Of a stretch of 64,000 nucleotides of DNA, positions 44,447 through 53,650 are shown piece after piece. Every line of letters begins with the position of its first letter. Within the stretch, counting starts at the first letter, position 1. The position numbers and the translations under genes are program-made. Under the pieces are notes generated by a model. It had not been told where the DNA came from. It saw nothing but the letters and a program-made list of their open reading frames with translations, and did no database searches. The DNA is taken from contig DBEP01000069.1 of the NCBI GenBank assembly GCA_002294045.1, positions 27,786-91,785 on the forward strand, in the 5' to 3' direction. The stretch is from Lachnoclostridium sp. UBA903 (GTDB lineage: Bacteria > Bacillota > Clostridia > Lachnospirales > Lachnospiraceae).

Positions 44447-44789
44447 CAGAGCTGCCTCCTTTATTTAACACATATTGCCCATAGTCAGCCGTCAACGTTA
44501 CCAAACGCTGATACTCCGTCTCAAGCGCCTGCATGCCTTTCTCGGTAATCAAATAACTGCGCCTGCGGCCTTCGACCTTCGTTTCGCAAATCATGTCTGC
44601 TTTTACAAAACTTTCCAGCAGATTATAGAGAGTACCGGGGCCGACAGAAACCCGTTCATTGGTCATGGTATGAACCTTTTCCATAATGTCCATGCCATAG
44701 CATTCCGATTGTAAACAGAGCAGAATGTAAAACATTTGTTCGGTCAATGTTTGGAATTTTTCTCTTGGCACATCCGGAGCTCCTTTCAC
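44427..44789 (-). CDS. PadR-family transcriptional repressor
   Basis: 120 residues. Winged helix of the PadR type: QTLTEQMFYILLCLQSECYGMDIMEKVHTMTNERVSVGPGTLYNLLESFVKADMI, followed by EGRRRSYLITEKGMQALETEYQRL. The gene lies first in an operon with the DUF2812 gene, and its promoter carries two identical 19-bp repeats that are the obvious self-operators. Confidence 0.92.
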   Translation of the reverse strand: MKGAPDVPREKFQTLTEQMFYILLCLQSECYGMDIMEKVHTMTNERVSVGPGTLYNLLESFVKADMICETKVEGRRRSYLITEKGMQALETEYQRLVTLTADYGQYVLNKGGSSDESYKA

Positions 44790-44791
44790 GC

Positions 44792-44843
44792 ATTATCGAA
44801 TATCGTTAATTCTCTTTACAGTATATTATCGAATATCGTTAAT
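44792..44843. promoter_or_regulatory. Two identical 19-bp PadR operator repeats
   Basis: ATTATCGAATATCGTTAAT occurs at 44792-44810 and 44825-44843, 33 bp apart (three helix turns). One copy fills the promoter spacer and the other covers the start region. Confidence 0.8.
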
Positions 44844-44848
44844 GTCAA
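44820..44848 (-). promoter_or_regulatory. padR-DUF2812 operon promoter
   Basis: Minus strand TTGACA (44848-44843), 17-bp spacer, TATACT (44825-44820), with the PadR repeats on and beside it. Confidence 0.75.
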
Positions 44849-44888
44849 TAGAAAAATAGGGCTGTTGCAAAATACTTAATTTACTGGG

Positions 44889-45083
44889 TCACTTGTCATG
44901 ATTGTCACCATCCCGAACCATAAGGTGTAAAAGATTGGAGGGTAAGGTGTTCTTTCCGTCATAAGTGCCAGAAACGGAATATTCTGTTCTGTCGATTTCT
45001 CGTTTCAATTTCACTTGCGGCAGTTCTTGAGAAAACGGAACCTTTACAACGATATTCCCATCTTTGTTACGTTTTCTTTCCAT
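44889..45083 (-). CDS. TnpW-like small transposon protein, possible relic
   Basis: 64 residues, with AAGGAG before ATG 45083. LKREIDRTEYSVSGTYDGKNTLPSNLLHLM matches the pattern of TnpW-type accessory proteins of Tn4451-like elements (IGrTtYtVsvhFs...KilRLi). No recombinase, relaxase or other element gene is nearby, so it is a leftover. Function unknown. Confidence 0.45.
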   Translation of the reverse strand: MERKRNKDGNIVVKVPFSQELPQVKLKREIDRTEYSVSGTYDGKNTLPSNLLHLMVRDGDNHDK

Positions 45084-45149
45084 TGGCAATCTCCTTGCCC
45101 CACCTCGAACTTAGCCCGATATTGTAGGCTACTGAAAAGTGTAATAAGT

Positions 45150-45596
45150 TTATAAGCTTTTACTTAAATAAACCATATCTACCAATTGAACACCATCTTC
45201 AAGAATTGGGTGGTTGTAGTTGTTTGTGAAAAAGTCCTTAATCCTATGAGAAGTCCTAAAACCGTTTTTCTGGTAAAACTGTAATATCCATGGAATGTCA
45301 CCTGTTCCTACAAGCATGGTTGTATACTTGCCCTTGTAATGCGAAAATATGTGGTTTAAAAGTTTGCTTCCATACCCTTTGCTATGCCATTTTTCATAAG
45401 TGGCTATATTTTTTAGTTCACAAACATCATCGCTTTCCTGCGTAACTACGCAAACACTTTTTAAATCGTCATCATATAATGCAAACATTTCTCCGCGATA
45501 TAAGTATTTCTCTATCATTTTTAATTCTTCATCTGCAAGAAGGAGAAGATCCATAAAATTCATTTTGTTATTATCTTCAATTTTAGTTATTTTCAT
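45150..45596 (-). CDS. GNAT-family N-acetyltransferase
   Basis: 148 residues from the ATG after GGAGGG. The acetyl-CoA loop is YEKWHSKGYGSKLLNHIFSHY (about 72-92), with the late strand FYQKNGFRTSHRI typical of GNAT. The substrate cannot be told. Single gene between a bidirectional terminator and a minus-strand promoter TTCACT-18-TATAAT (45653-45624). Confidence 0.85.
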   Translation of the reverse strand: MKITKIEDNNKMNFMDLLLLADEELKMIEKYLYRGEMFALYDDDLKSVCVVTQESDDVCELKNIATYEKWHSKGYGSKLLNHIFSHYKGKYTTMLVGTGDIPWILQFYQKNGFRTSHRIKDFFTNNYNHPILEDGVQLVDMVYLSKSL

Positions 45597-45668
45597 TTTA
45601 CCCTCCACAACTTTATTAGCTTTATTATATCACTATTATTTCTATTGAGTGAACATGGACTTTTATAA

Positions 45669-45709
45669 AAAACAAGCGTATCATCCACCCGGAACGATAC
45701 GCTTGTTTT
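45669..45709. terminator. Bidirectional terminator-like hairpin
   Basis: AAAACAAGCGTATC and GATACGCTTGTTTT are perfect 14-base arms around a 13-base loop, with A and T runs on both sides. Confidence 0.75.
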
Positions 45710-45802
45710 AGACATTTTACTTGGCAGTCGCCCATAAACAATATAGTTTTCTTATACTGTCTTATGCAGGACTACCGTTCGTTGGTCATTTTGTGGAGCT
45801 GG

Positions 45803-46519
45803 TCAGCGGTCCCTGTGGTACTTTTGTGCGGCAGCCAGATAGGCCAGAATCAGTTTGTGGGGATTTTCTGGGGTGGAACTTAACTGGGGCTGGAAGAGGG
45901 TTGCAATATAAAACCTGTTTCCGGGTAATTCCAATATTCTGACTTCTCCGTTATCATCTGTTCCTGTTACATGAAAACCGCTTTGGTCAAGGGCATCCTG
46001 ATAAGAAGGATTCAGTCCGAAACTGCAGTTGTACCGTTCCAAGGTTTCTTTTATTCCATAAATCTTCTGTACCAGGGAATCTTCTTTCAGATTTATTTTT
46101 TTCGTTTCTCCTGCCAGGGAACAGGACAAGGGAGCAATAAAGAAGCTGGATGCATCCGGATTATACTCCGCATGGGTAACCTCCGTAAAACCTGATATAT
46201 TCCGGGCATATTCCATGACCGCATGCTGGAATCCCCCGCAGGTGCCTAGAAAAGGATAGTCATTCTCCCTTACAAAGCGGATTGCATTAATAGCGCCGGT
46301 ATAACTGGTGTAAGGACTTCCCGGCGAACACCAGAAAGCGTCGAAACTAGGGACCTCCGCATCCATATCACCTTCCAGGTCTTTTGTCGGAAGCCATTGG
46401 ATTTTTATATCCATTGATAGATATGCAGCACAGTGGCGCAATGCCTCATTGGTGGCCGAATGCGATAATTTGCTGGGGTCAAAATCTCCGATTATGCCTA
46501 TTTTCACCTTATCTTCCAT
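45803..46519 (-). CDS. CTP-synthase-like class I glutamine amidotransferase, degenerate triad
   Basis: 238 residues similar to the glutaminase half of CTP synthase but free-standing. The nucleophile elbow FLGTCGGFQHA has Cys94. At the place where the family has FHPE (catalytic His and Glu), this protein reads FQPQ (209-212), followed by the normal SSTPENPHKLI. The usual relay is therefore absent, and glutaminase activity is doubtful. It may be a binding or regulatory protein or use other residues. Confidence 0.75.
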   Translation of the reverse strand: MEDKVKIGIIGDFDPSKLSHSATNEALRHCAAYLSMDIKIQWLPTKDLEGDMDAEVPSFDAFWCSPGSPYTSYTGAINAIRFVRENDYPFLGTCGGFQHAVMEYARNISGFTEVTHAEYNPDASSFFIAPLSCSLAGETKKINLKEDSLVQKIYGIKETLERYNCSFGLNPSYQDALDQSGFHVTGTDDNGEVRILELPGNRFYIATLFQPQLSSTPENPHKLILAYLAAAQKYHRDR

Positions 46520-46671
46520 AAATGTTCCCTTCTCTTTTTATGCCAATCTTTTTTTATTCTAAGGATTAAGCTTAACCGTGGCGGACTTGCTTCCGGAGCC
46601 AGGCTTTGCTGCTTTCCTTCCGCTTTACCCGGCAGTTCCCGGAGCAGACAGGTTAATTAATTCCGTTGTAA

Positions 46672-47124
46672 TTATTCGTTTATATCATTAATTCTCAGAA
46701 AGTTCTCATAAGCCAGTTCCTGCAGGATTTTATACAGACCCTGTACATTGAATTTCTTAGGAAATTCAAGCTTATGGGCGGCATATTCAATATGGTGGCC
46801 TTTTAATTCCGGTGAACTTATATAGGTAAAGGTTAATTCGCTGTCGTCAAATCCGAATCCGGAGGTTTCCATGGTGACATTTACGATGGATAAGAGATTA
46901 ATGGAGGTAACCCTCATTTTTGTACCTGTGGCCCCTTGCTTGTCCGTCATGATAATACGTTTGTCGGTAAATATAAGTGCATCTCTTACCAGCTTGAATC
47001 CCATGGTTATTTTTTCGCCGTCCATCAGATACGGGCCGTATTCTTTTTCCAATTCGGCAACGGAAGCCTCACTGTAGTTGGCGGCAAGGCCGCCCTGTAA
47101 AATATTTTTCATACCAAAAGCCAT
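46672..47124 (-). CDS. Bacterial PH-domain protein
   Basis: 150 residues from the ATG after AGGAGGG; upstream extension to 47196 is unlikely. GEKITMGFKLVRDALIFTDKRIIMTDKQGATGTKMRVTSINLLSIVNVTMETSGFG is the bacterial PH (bPH) signature. The C-terminal helices end FLRINDINE. Family members are cytoplasmic and of poorly known role. Single gene. Confidence 0.85.
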   Translation of the reverse strand: MAFGMKNILQGGLAANYSEASVAELEKEYGPYLMDGEKITMGFKLVRDALIFTDKRIIMTDKQGATGTKMRVTSINLLSIVNVTMETSGFGFDDSELTFTYISSPELKGHHIEYAAHKLEFPKKFNVQGLYKILQELAYENFLRINDINE

Positions 47125-47696
47125 ACCAAATACCCTCCTGTTAAAATATTTTTTTGTAATAAATATCAATTTTATAATACCACCATTTGACAACACAGTA
47201 AATAAAAATAAGCATCAGAACACCGAAAACACAGGGAAAATTAATCTCAGGAAGAAGGCGGCTTTCGAATGTAGTTGGTATATTTTTGCATTGGGAGGGT
47301 CCCTTATGACACTTAAACTTCGGAAATTACGCCAAGAGTGAAAACCGGATCTGTCTGAGCGTAAGCGAGTTGTCCGGTTTTCACTCCGCCCTAAGTAATT
47401 TTTGGAGTTTATTAGTGTCATAGGGGTTCTTTCCTGCAAAAATATGCCAACTACATTCGAAAGCCGCCTTCTTCCTGAAATTTTTTTCCTTCCTGGCTTA
47501 TGTAAAAATCACCTTATAAATTAAAGATAATATACGGGTAAAAATAGATTTTTCGGGAAGATACATCTATAAATAGAATTTTTCCTATAAACTATATTTA
47601 ATTTTTGCGGTATTGGAAGAGCAAAATCCGTGATAGTATTATCAATAACAGGCAGTATTAAAAGATACGGTTAAACCCACCGGGGACAGAGGTGAT
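47125..47696. other. Gap with the 232-bp palindrome and the lpl operon promoter
   Basis: No gene is seen. ORFs at 47078 and 47215 are halves of the palindrome. A promoter TTGGAA-18-TATTAT lies at 47613-47642 for the permease operon. Confidence 0.6.
47247..47478. repeat. 232-bp near-complete palindromic element
   Basis: Outer arms of about 43 bases (47247-47290 and 47435-47478) are almost exact inverse copies. Inside them ATGACAC...GTGTCAT pair, then GTAAT/ATTAC stretches. In the middle, AGTGAAAACCGGA pairs with TCCGGTTTTCACT around a short loop with GAGCGTAAGCGAG. The whole element can fold as one long hairpin. No transposase. Confidence 0.85.
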
Positions 47697-48665
47697 ATGC
47701 ATATGGGTATAAAGATGTTAAAAAATGGGGCAGGTGCGGAACAACGTGTAATAAGTAAGAAAAAATCAGGCGTACAGGGGAAAAAGATGTTTCTTAGCGT
47801 ACTCCCGTTTTTAGTATTAAGCTTTTTGTTTTCCTATTTCCCTTTACATGGGTGGATATATGCTTTTTATGATTACCGGTCGCCGTTAAAATTATCCCAG
47901 TGTGAATTTATAGGGCTGCGGTGGTTTAAAATGCTTTTTGCAAATAAAACACAGCTGCAGAACCTGTTGCAGGTAATGGAAAATACCTTCGCCATGAGTT
48001 TATTAAGCATTGCAACCTCCGTACTGCCATTGGGATTTGCAATATTTTTGAATGAGATTAAATGCAAGCGGTTTAAAAATCTGGTACAGACCCTTACAAC
48101 CCTGCCTAATTTTATCAGTTGGGTATTGGTGTATTCCGTAGCCTTCAGCCTGTTTTCCTACACCGGAATGGTCAATACGATTTTACAGAATACAGGTCTT
48201 ATATCAGAACCGCTGAAATTCCTGGACAGCGATGCCCATACCTGGCTTTGGATGTTATTGTGGAATACCTGGAAAGGATTAGGCTGGGGAGCGATTATGT
48301 ATCTGGCTTCCATTGCGGGTATTGACCAGGAATTGTACGAAGCGGCAAGGGTGGATGGTGCAAACCGGTTTCATTTAATGAGGCATATCACATTGCCGTC
48401 CCTGATGCCGACCTACATTGTACTGCTGATGCTGTCCATTGCCAACTTCCTGAACAATGGGATGGACCAGTATTTTGTATTTCAGAATTCCTTTAATAAA
48501 GAGCACATACAGGTGCTGGATTTGTATGTGTATAATATCGGAATGACCGGCAACAGCTTATCCATGGCAACAGCTATCAGCATGCTGAAAAGTATCGTCA
48601 GCATATCTTTGCTGGTAACCGTGAACCTTATATCCAAAAAGACCCGGGGGGAATCTATCATTTAA
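47697..48665 (+). CDS. ABC transporter permease (LplB-type)
   Basis: 322 residues, six membrane segments, EAA loop YEAARVDGANRFHLMRHITLPSL (about 220-242). The FSYFPLHGWIYAFYDYRSPLKL start matches permeases of complex oligosaccharide importers (LplB/YteP). GAGGTGAT precedes ATG 47697; ATG 47703 is an alternative. No ATPase nearby. Confidence 0.9.
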   Translation: MHMGIKMLKNGAGAEQRVISKKKSGVQGKKMFLSVLPFLVLSFLFSYFPLHGWIYAFYDYRSPLKLSQCEFIGLRWFKMLFANKTQLQNLLQVMENTFAMSLLSIATSVLPLGFAIFLNEIKCKRFKNLVQTLTTLPNFISWVLVYSVAFSLFSYTGMVNTILQNTGLISEPLKFLDSDAHTWLWMLLWNTWKGLGWGAIMYLASIAGIDQELYEAARVDGANRFHLMRHITLPSLMPTYIVLLMLSIANFLNNGMDQYFVFQNSFNKEHIQVLDLYVYNIGMTGNSLSMATAISMLKSIVSISLLVTVNLISKKTRGESII

Positions 48666-48779
48666 CTTGTAAAGGACTTATCCCTCTTTTGGAAAACTTA
48701 ATCCGGGGCATGACTTTAATTTAACTGTCAGATAACAGGAAGTACCGCTAACAGGTTTACAATATATTTTTGAATCCGG

Positions 48780-48830
48780 AGTTGAAAGAAATATTCGGAG
48801 AAAGGATGCCGTGCCGCCAATCTTTCAACT
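48780..48830. promoter_or_regulatory. Hairpin between the two permease genes
   Basis: AGTTGAAAGA (48780-48789) and TCTTTCAACT (48821-48830) are perfect inverted arms in an unusually long 256-bp space between two permease genes. No T-run follows. It may be an intercistronic control structure. Confidence 0.4.
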
Positions 48831-48921
48831 GTTTATGGGGACGATGAATACAATCTGTGTTCTATAAGTATGCGGCCGTATCTCATCCCGGGCGGATGGG
48901 GTATGCAGGGTAAAAGAATAG

Positions 48922-49833
48922 ATGGAACAGAAAAAGAAACATTACTCCAGAGCGGATATTATATTTCTTATCATGAATTATACATTTTTTGCAATATTTA
49001 CCCTTATATGTGTTTATCCGTTTTATTATCTGATTATTAATACAATCAGTTCCAACGATTTGAGTGCCAGAGGTTTTATCAATTTTATTCCGAAAGAAAT
49101 ACATTTGGAAAATTATAAACAGGTATTGCAGCTAAGGGGATTACCCCGGGCCGCTTTTGTTTCAGTGGGAAGGACGGTAATCGGTACGGCATTTACGGTA
49201 CTGGCTTCTGCCTTTTTAGGGTTTATGTTTACCCAGGAGAAAATGTGGGGCAGAAAATTTTCTTACCGTTTTATCGTAGTAACCATGTATTTCAATGCAG
49301 GATTAATTCCGATGTTTGTCACCATGAACACCCTGCACCTTACCAATTCATTCTGGGTATATATAATACCGGTTATTGTCCAGCCTTTTAATATCATACT
49401 GGTTAAAACTTTTATTGAGTCAATTCCTAAATCCTTACAGGAAGCGGCGGAAATTGACGGTGCGGGTTTTATCCGGATATTTTATAAGATAATATTGCCT
49501 ACCTGCACTCCTATACTTGCAACGGTAGCCATATTTTCGGCAGTCGGCCAGTGGAACTCTTTTCAGGATACCCTGATTTATGTAACGGACCAGAAGCTGT
49601 ATTCCCTGCAATACCTTTTATACCAATTCATAAACCAGGCCAGTTCTCTGGCAACGATGGTAAAAAACAGTACGGGGACAGGGCTGAATATGGCAGCCAT
49701 AGCAACACAGCAGACACCTACTTCCATCCGTATGACGGTATCGGTAGTTGTAGTCCTTCCGATTCTGTTTATATATCCCCTGTTTCAGAGATATTTTGTA
49801 AAAGGCATCATGATTGGTTCGGTAAAAGGGTAG
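48922..49833 (+). CDS. ABC transporter permease (LplC-type)
   Basis: 303 residues, six membrane segments. EAA loop LQEAAEIDGAGFIRIFYKIILPTCTP near 180-205. The long C-terminal loop with AAIATQQTPTSIRMTVSVVVVLPILFIYPLFQRYFVKGIMIGSVKG is characteristic of LplC/YtcP proteins. Partner of the upstream permease and the downstream 601-residue lipoprotein. Confidence 0.92.
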   Translation: MEQKKKHYSRADIIFLIMNYTFFAIFTLICVYPFYYLIINTISSNDLSARGFINFIPKEIHLENYKQVLQLRGLPRAAFVSVGRTVIGTAFTVLASAFLGFMFTQEKMWGRKFSYRFIVVTMYFNAGLIPMFVTMNTLHLTNSFWVYIIPVIVQPFNIILVKTFIESIPKSLQEAAEIDGAGFIRIFYKIILPTCTPILATVAIFSAVGQWNSFQDTLIYVTDQKLYSLQYLLYQFINQASSLATMVKNSTGTGLNMAAIATQQTPTSIRMTVSVVVVLPILFIYPLFQRYFVKGIMIGSVKG

Positions 49834-49984
49834 TGTACATCATTACATATGAAAATCATTTGGCATAAGCCTGATTCCGAGCCGGTCCGGTAAACGGAAG
49901 TCATATAATTTAAGAATCAGAAGCGGCGCCTTTTCCCGGAAGATATACAATAGAAACAAGACCATGTTTTATTGTCGGATGCAC

Positions 49985-50005
49985 GGCGGTAAAATACACC
50001 GCCTT
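49985..50005 (+). terminator. Attenuator-like hairpin before the binding-protein gene
   Basis: GGCGGT-N7-ACCGCC followed by TTTT. Similar TTTTC-CGAAAGATAT sequences stand on both sides (49930 and 50006 regions). Partial read-through would set the ratio of permease to binding protein. Confidence 0.45.
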
Positions 50006-50070
50006 TTCTCGAAAGATATAGAAACATTTTCCGAGAAGATATATTAAAGTTTATTATGGGAGGTAAGATT

Positions 50071-51876
50071 ATGAAAAAAAGACTGTTAAGCGTATTTCTA
50101 TGTGTGGTAATGGCTGCGGCTGTGCTGACAGGCTGCGGCGGCTCCAAGGAACAGGTTTTATCATCTTCCGGCGGCAAAACGGCAGATGAAAGTACGGGAG
50201 ACAAACCATCCTCGGAAGTTGAGGGCACCGGCAGGTATGAGAAGTTTATTACGGTGGATGTATTCGACAGCCAGGCCAATTACCAGGGGATTCAATCCGG
50301 ATGGTTCGCCAAAGTAGTAAAGGATAAGTTTAATATGGAATTAAATATTATCGCACCCAATGTGGCAGGAGGTGGGGATACCTTGTTCCAGACCCGTTCC
50401 ACCGCAGGGGATTTAGGGGATTTAATCATTACCGGTGCCAATAACGGCAGGCTTCAGGACCTTGTAAAAGCAGGGCTGGTAGTGGATATGACGGATTTAC
50501 TGAAAGAAGCCGAATATGTAACCCAGTATCAGAATGCCATTGAAGTTACCAATGATTTGGCAGAAGAGGACGGCATCTGGGCAATCCCGTCGGAGGTCTC
50601 TTTAAAACCTGCCGATACCCCCAGTGAAGGACTTGACTTAACCTTCGGCCCTTATGTAAGATGGGATGCTTATAAAGCAGCCGGTTACCCCGAGATTGCC
50701 ACCCTGGAAGATCTGCTGCCTGTTTTAAAAGCAATGCAGGAAGCAGTACCGGCCAGTGACAGCGGTAAACCAACCTATGCTTTTTCCTTCTTTAAGGACT
50801 GGGACGGTAACATGATGAACAATGCCAAACAGCCTACCTGCCTGTATGGCTATGATGAGCTGGGCTTTGTGCTGGCCAAAGCGGACGGAAGCGATTATCA
50901 AAGCATCCTTGACAGTGATTCCATGTATATCCGGGTACTGAAATTATACTTTGAAGCAAACCAGATGGGGCTGGTAGATCCGGAGTCCACAACCCAGAAC
51001 TATGATACCCTGTTTGCCAAATATCAGGACGGACAGATATTATATTCCCCGTGGCCCTGGTTGGGGCAGTCAGCATATAACACCACCGGCAATAAAGACG
51101 CGGGAAAAGGGTTTATGCTGGCCTCCATTGACGATATGAAGATTTTTTCCTACGGCAGCTGTCCTAACGGGACGGCCTCCAATACCATCTCCATCGGAAC
51201 GAAAGCCGAGGATCCTCAGAGGCTTGCGGACTTTATTGACTGGTTATACTCCCCGGAAGGCATCTGCATGTCTGCCCAGCAGACAGCAGGAACCTGCGGT
51301 CCCGAAGGCTTAACCTGGGAAATGAAAGACGGGGAGCCGGTATTAACGGATTTCGGAAAACAGGCTCTGCTGGACGGAGATGCACAAATGCCGGAAGAAT
51401 GGGGCGGAGGCTCCTGGAAAGACGGAATTTCCGCATTAAACTATAAAGCCGTATCCCTAATTGATGTCCATCCGGAAACCGGGTTCTCTTATGCCTATTC
51501 CTTATGGGACTCCGTACTGAAAATGAACGAAACTCCTTTAGATAACGATTGGCAGGAAAACATGAGAGCTTCCACAACCCTTGAGTATCTGGAGAAAAAC
51601 AATAAAATAATGGTAGCACCGGGAAGCGGCTATGCGGCTCCTCAGGAGACCTCCGATATTGCAACCATAAGGAGCCAGTGCAAAGCTTCTATTGTGGAAT
51701 ATTCCTGGAAGATGATATTTGCCGGTGATGAAACGGAATTTAACAAATTATTAAAAGATATGCAGAATACGGCGGAGGGCCTTGGCTATGCCGACGTATT
51801 GGCGGTTGACATGCAGAATGCAAAAGACCAGAATACCGCCAGGGAAGAGATATTAAAAATATCAGCGGCCAATTAA
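50071..51876 (+). CDS. Oligosaccharide-binding lipoprotein (LplA-type)
   Basis: 601 residues. Signal with lipobox LTGC, lipidated Cys22, then a Gly/Ser linker. The mature part has ITVDVFDSQANYQGIQSGWFAKVVKDKFNMELNII, the start typical of the large (500-600 residue) LplA family. GGGAGG precedes ATG 50071; the ATG at 50056 overlaps that site. The ligand is unknown but likely a plant or host-derived oligosaccharide. Confidence 0.92.
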   Translation: MKKRLLSVFLCVVMAAAVLTGCGGSKEQVLSSSGGKTADESTGDKPSSEVEGTGRYEKFITVDVFDSQANYQGIQSGWFAKVVKDKFNMELNIIAPNVAGGGDTLFQTRSTAGDLGDLIITGANNGRLQDLVKAGLVVDMTDLLKEAEYVTQYQNAIEVTNDLAEEDGIWAIPSEVSLKPADTPSEGLDLTFGPYVRWDAYKAAGYPEIATLEDLLPVLKAMQEAVPASDSGKPTYAFSFFKDWDGNMMNNAKQPTCLYGYDELGFVLAKADGSDYQSILDSDSMYIRVLKLYFEANQMGLVDPESTTQNYDTLFAKYQDGQILYSPWPWLGQSAYNTTGNKDAGKGFMLASIDDMKIFSYGSCPNGTASNTISIGTKAEDPQRLADFIDWLYSPEGICMSAQQTAGTCGPEGLTWEMKDGEPVLTDFGKQALLDGDAQMPEEWGGGSWKDGISALNYKAVSLIDVHPETGFSYAYSLWDSVLKMNETPLDNDWQENMRASTTLEYLEKNNKIMVAPGSGYAAPQETSDIATIRSQCKASIVEYSWKMIFAGDETEFNKLLKDMQNTAEGLGYADVLAVDMQNAKDQNTAREEILKISAAN

Positions 51877-51935
51877 TTTAAGAATACTTTGACGGCAACG
51901 GTTCGGTAAGACGTTCGGCGGCGCAGGAAAAATGG

Positions 51936-51977
51936 AAACAGGATGGTAAAGCGCGGAGGTTTTATTATCCTGTTTTT
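51936..51977 (+). terminator. Terminator of the lpl operon
   Basis: AAACAGGAT and ATCCTGTTT pair around a 22-base loop, followed by TTAAATAAA. It lies between the convergent lipoprotein and response regulator genes. Confidence 0.65.
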
Positions 51978-52085
51978 AAATAAATGGTATTACATTCTCT
52001 TCCCTGCTTTCTGATTTTAAAAGTATGTAAGGATGGCATTTTACCATTGCGGCATACAATAAGAGCAAATCATTTACCAAATTAT

Positions 52086-53633
52086 TTAAGGCTTTGGTGC
52101 CAGGCTTTTCCGGTATTCGGCGGGACTTAGCCCCACGTATTTTTTAAATTTTTTGTGAAAATAATCCACATTTTTATAGCCTGCCTGTTCAGCAATTTCA
52201 TAAACTTTCAGCCGGTCTTCCTTAAGAAGCTTTTTGGAGTTTTCGATGCGGATGCGGTCCAGGTAGGAATTAAAGCTTTCCCCTACCTTTTTATTAAATA
52301 TTTTACCAAGATAGCAGCTGTTGTAACCAAAAAGGGGTGCGATGGTTTCCAGTTTCAGGTTTTCGCTGTAATTATGCTTGATATAATAGAGGACATCATT
52401 TAATACACCTTCTCTGGAGGGATTCCCGATAGCATTCATGCACATCTCGAATTGTTCCGACAGGAACTGAATAATTTCATATAAATAATACTTGCTTTCA
52501 ATCAGGTTAATGACTGCGGCATTGGTTGGAAAAGGAATATCTGCGGTGCTGTAAATATGGGATATAATCTGTTTGACCTGAAGGTAGATATCCGTGAGAA
52601 AATATTTTATGGACATAACATCATCCACCGCATAAAAAAGTTTTTTTTCCAGTTCCTTTAAGGTTTCAGCGATTTGAGTACGGTTGTAGGTCTGTATACA
52701 ATCGGCAAATACCCGGTAATAATGCCTGGACTCTTCCGGGGTAATGAAATAAGTGAACTCCTCCTTGCCCGGCAGCTGGTGCCAGCCTAAAATATGCTGG
52801 TTTTGTTCACAGAAAAAACGCCGGTTTAACAGGGCGCAGGCCGTCTCGTAAGAAAGGCGGACATCCTCCAGGCTGTATACTTTCCTTCCGTATGTAAGGA
52901 AAAGGGAATCCAGGGGAGAGAACTTCTGGGGGTTAGTATCGTAATGACGGAGGAAAATATTAAAATGTTCAATGGCAAAATTACCTTTTAAAAGAACAAT
53001 ATCTTTTTCCTGAAAGTGGATATGGTCAAAGGAATTATTGTCCTGGTTGGTAACTCGGAGGAGTTCCGCAAAACTCCAGACAATGTGGAAACTGTCCTGG
53101 TTATAATTCTCATAGATTACGGCCTGGTAAACCGGGGCCGCGAGATGCAAATCATAGGAATTAAAGTTGGAAAAATCCCCTTTGCCCGTTAGAATGTCCC
53201 TGAGGATGGTATCCTTGGCCTTGGCCCGGTATTGAAGCAGGGTATGGTTCTTCTTCTGCTCTTTCCTTAAATCATCCCGGATTGTTATGACGGCGCCTGT
53301 CAGTTCGTTTTCATCTATGGGTTTGGTCAGGTAAAAATCCACACCGTAGCGCATGGCGGTCTGGGCGTATTTGAAATCAGATATACCGCTTATAAGAATG
53401 AATTTACCGTTAAATTGTTTTTCACGTGCCAGTTTAACAATATCAATACCGGATAATTTGGGCATACGGATATCCAGAAGCACCAAATCCGGTTTAAGTT
53501 CAAGAATTTTACTTAAGGCATCCTCTCCGTTCCGGGACACTCCGCAGATGGTAAAGCCTAACTCATACCAGTCAATAATAACTTTTAGCCCTTCCAATAC
53601 AAATGATTCGTCATCGGCAATAAACACATTCAT
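52086..53633 (-). CDS. YesN-type response regulator with AraC DNA-binding domain
   Basis: 515 residues. Receiver domain 1-120 with phospho-acceptor Asp54 in LVLLDIRMPK and Lys in LTKPID. A middle region of about 270 residues follows. The C-terminal AraC pair of helix-turn-helix motifs spans about 410-510 (YNSCYLGKIFNKKVGESFNSYL, VYEIAEQAGYKNVDYFHKKFKKYVGLSPAEYRK). It is expected to activate the facing lpl-type transporter operon. Confidence 0.93.
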   Translation of the reverse strand: MNVFIADDESFVLEGLKVIIDWYELGFTICGVSRNGEDALSKILELKPDLVLLDIRMPKLSGIDIVKLAREKQFNGKFILISGISDFKYAQTAMRYGVDFYLTKPIDENELTGAVITIRDDLRKEQKKNHTLLQYRAKAKDTILRDILTGKGDFSNFNSYDLHLAAPVYQAVIYENYNQDSFHIVWSFAELLRVTNQDNNSFDHIHFQEKDIVLLKGNFAIEHFNIFLRHYDTNPQKFSPLDSLFLTYGRKVYSLEDVRLSYETACALLNRRFFCEQNQHILGWHQLPGKEEFTYFITPEESRHYYRVFADCIQTYNRTQIAETLKELEKKLFYAVDDVMSIKYFLTDIYLQVKQIISHIYSTADIPFPTNAAVINLIESKYYLYEIIQFLSEQFEMCMNAIGNPSREGVLNDVLYYIKHNYSENLKLETIAPLFGYNSCYLGKIFNKKVGESFNSYLDRIRIENSKKLLKEDRLKVYEIAEQAGYKNVDYFHKKFKKYVGLSPAEYRKSLAPKP

Positions 53634-53650
53634 ATTTGACTCCTATCTAA

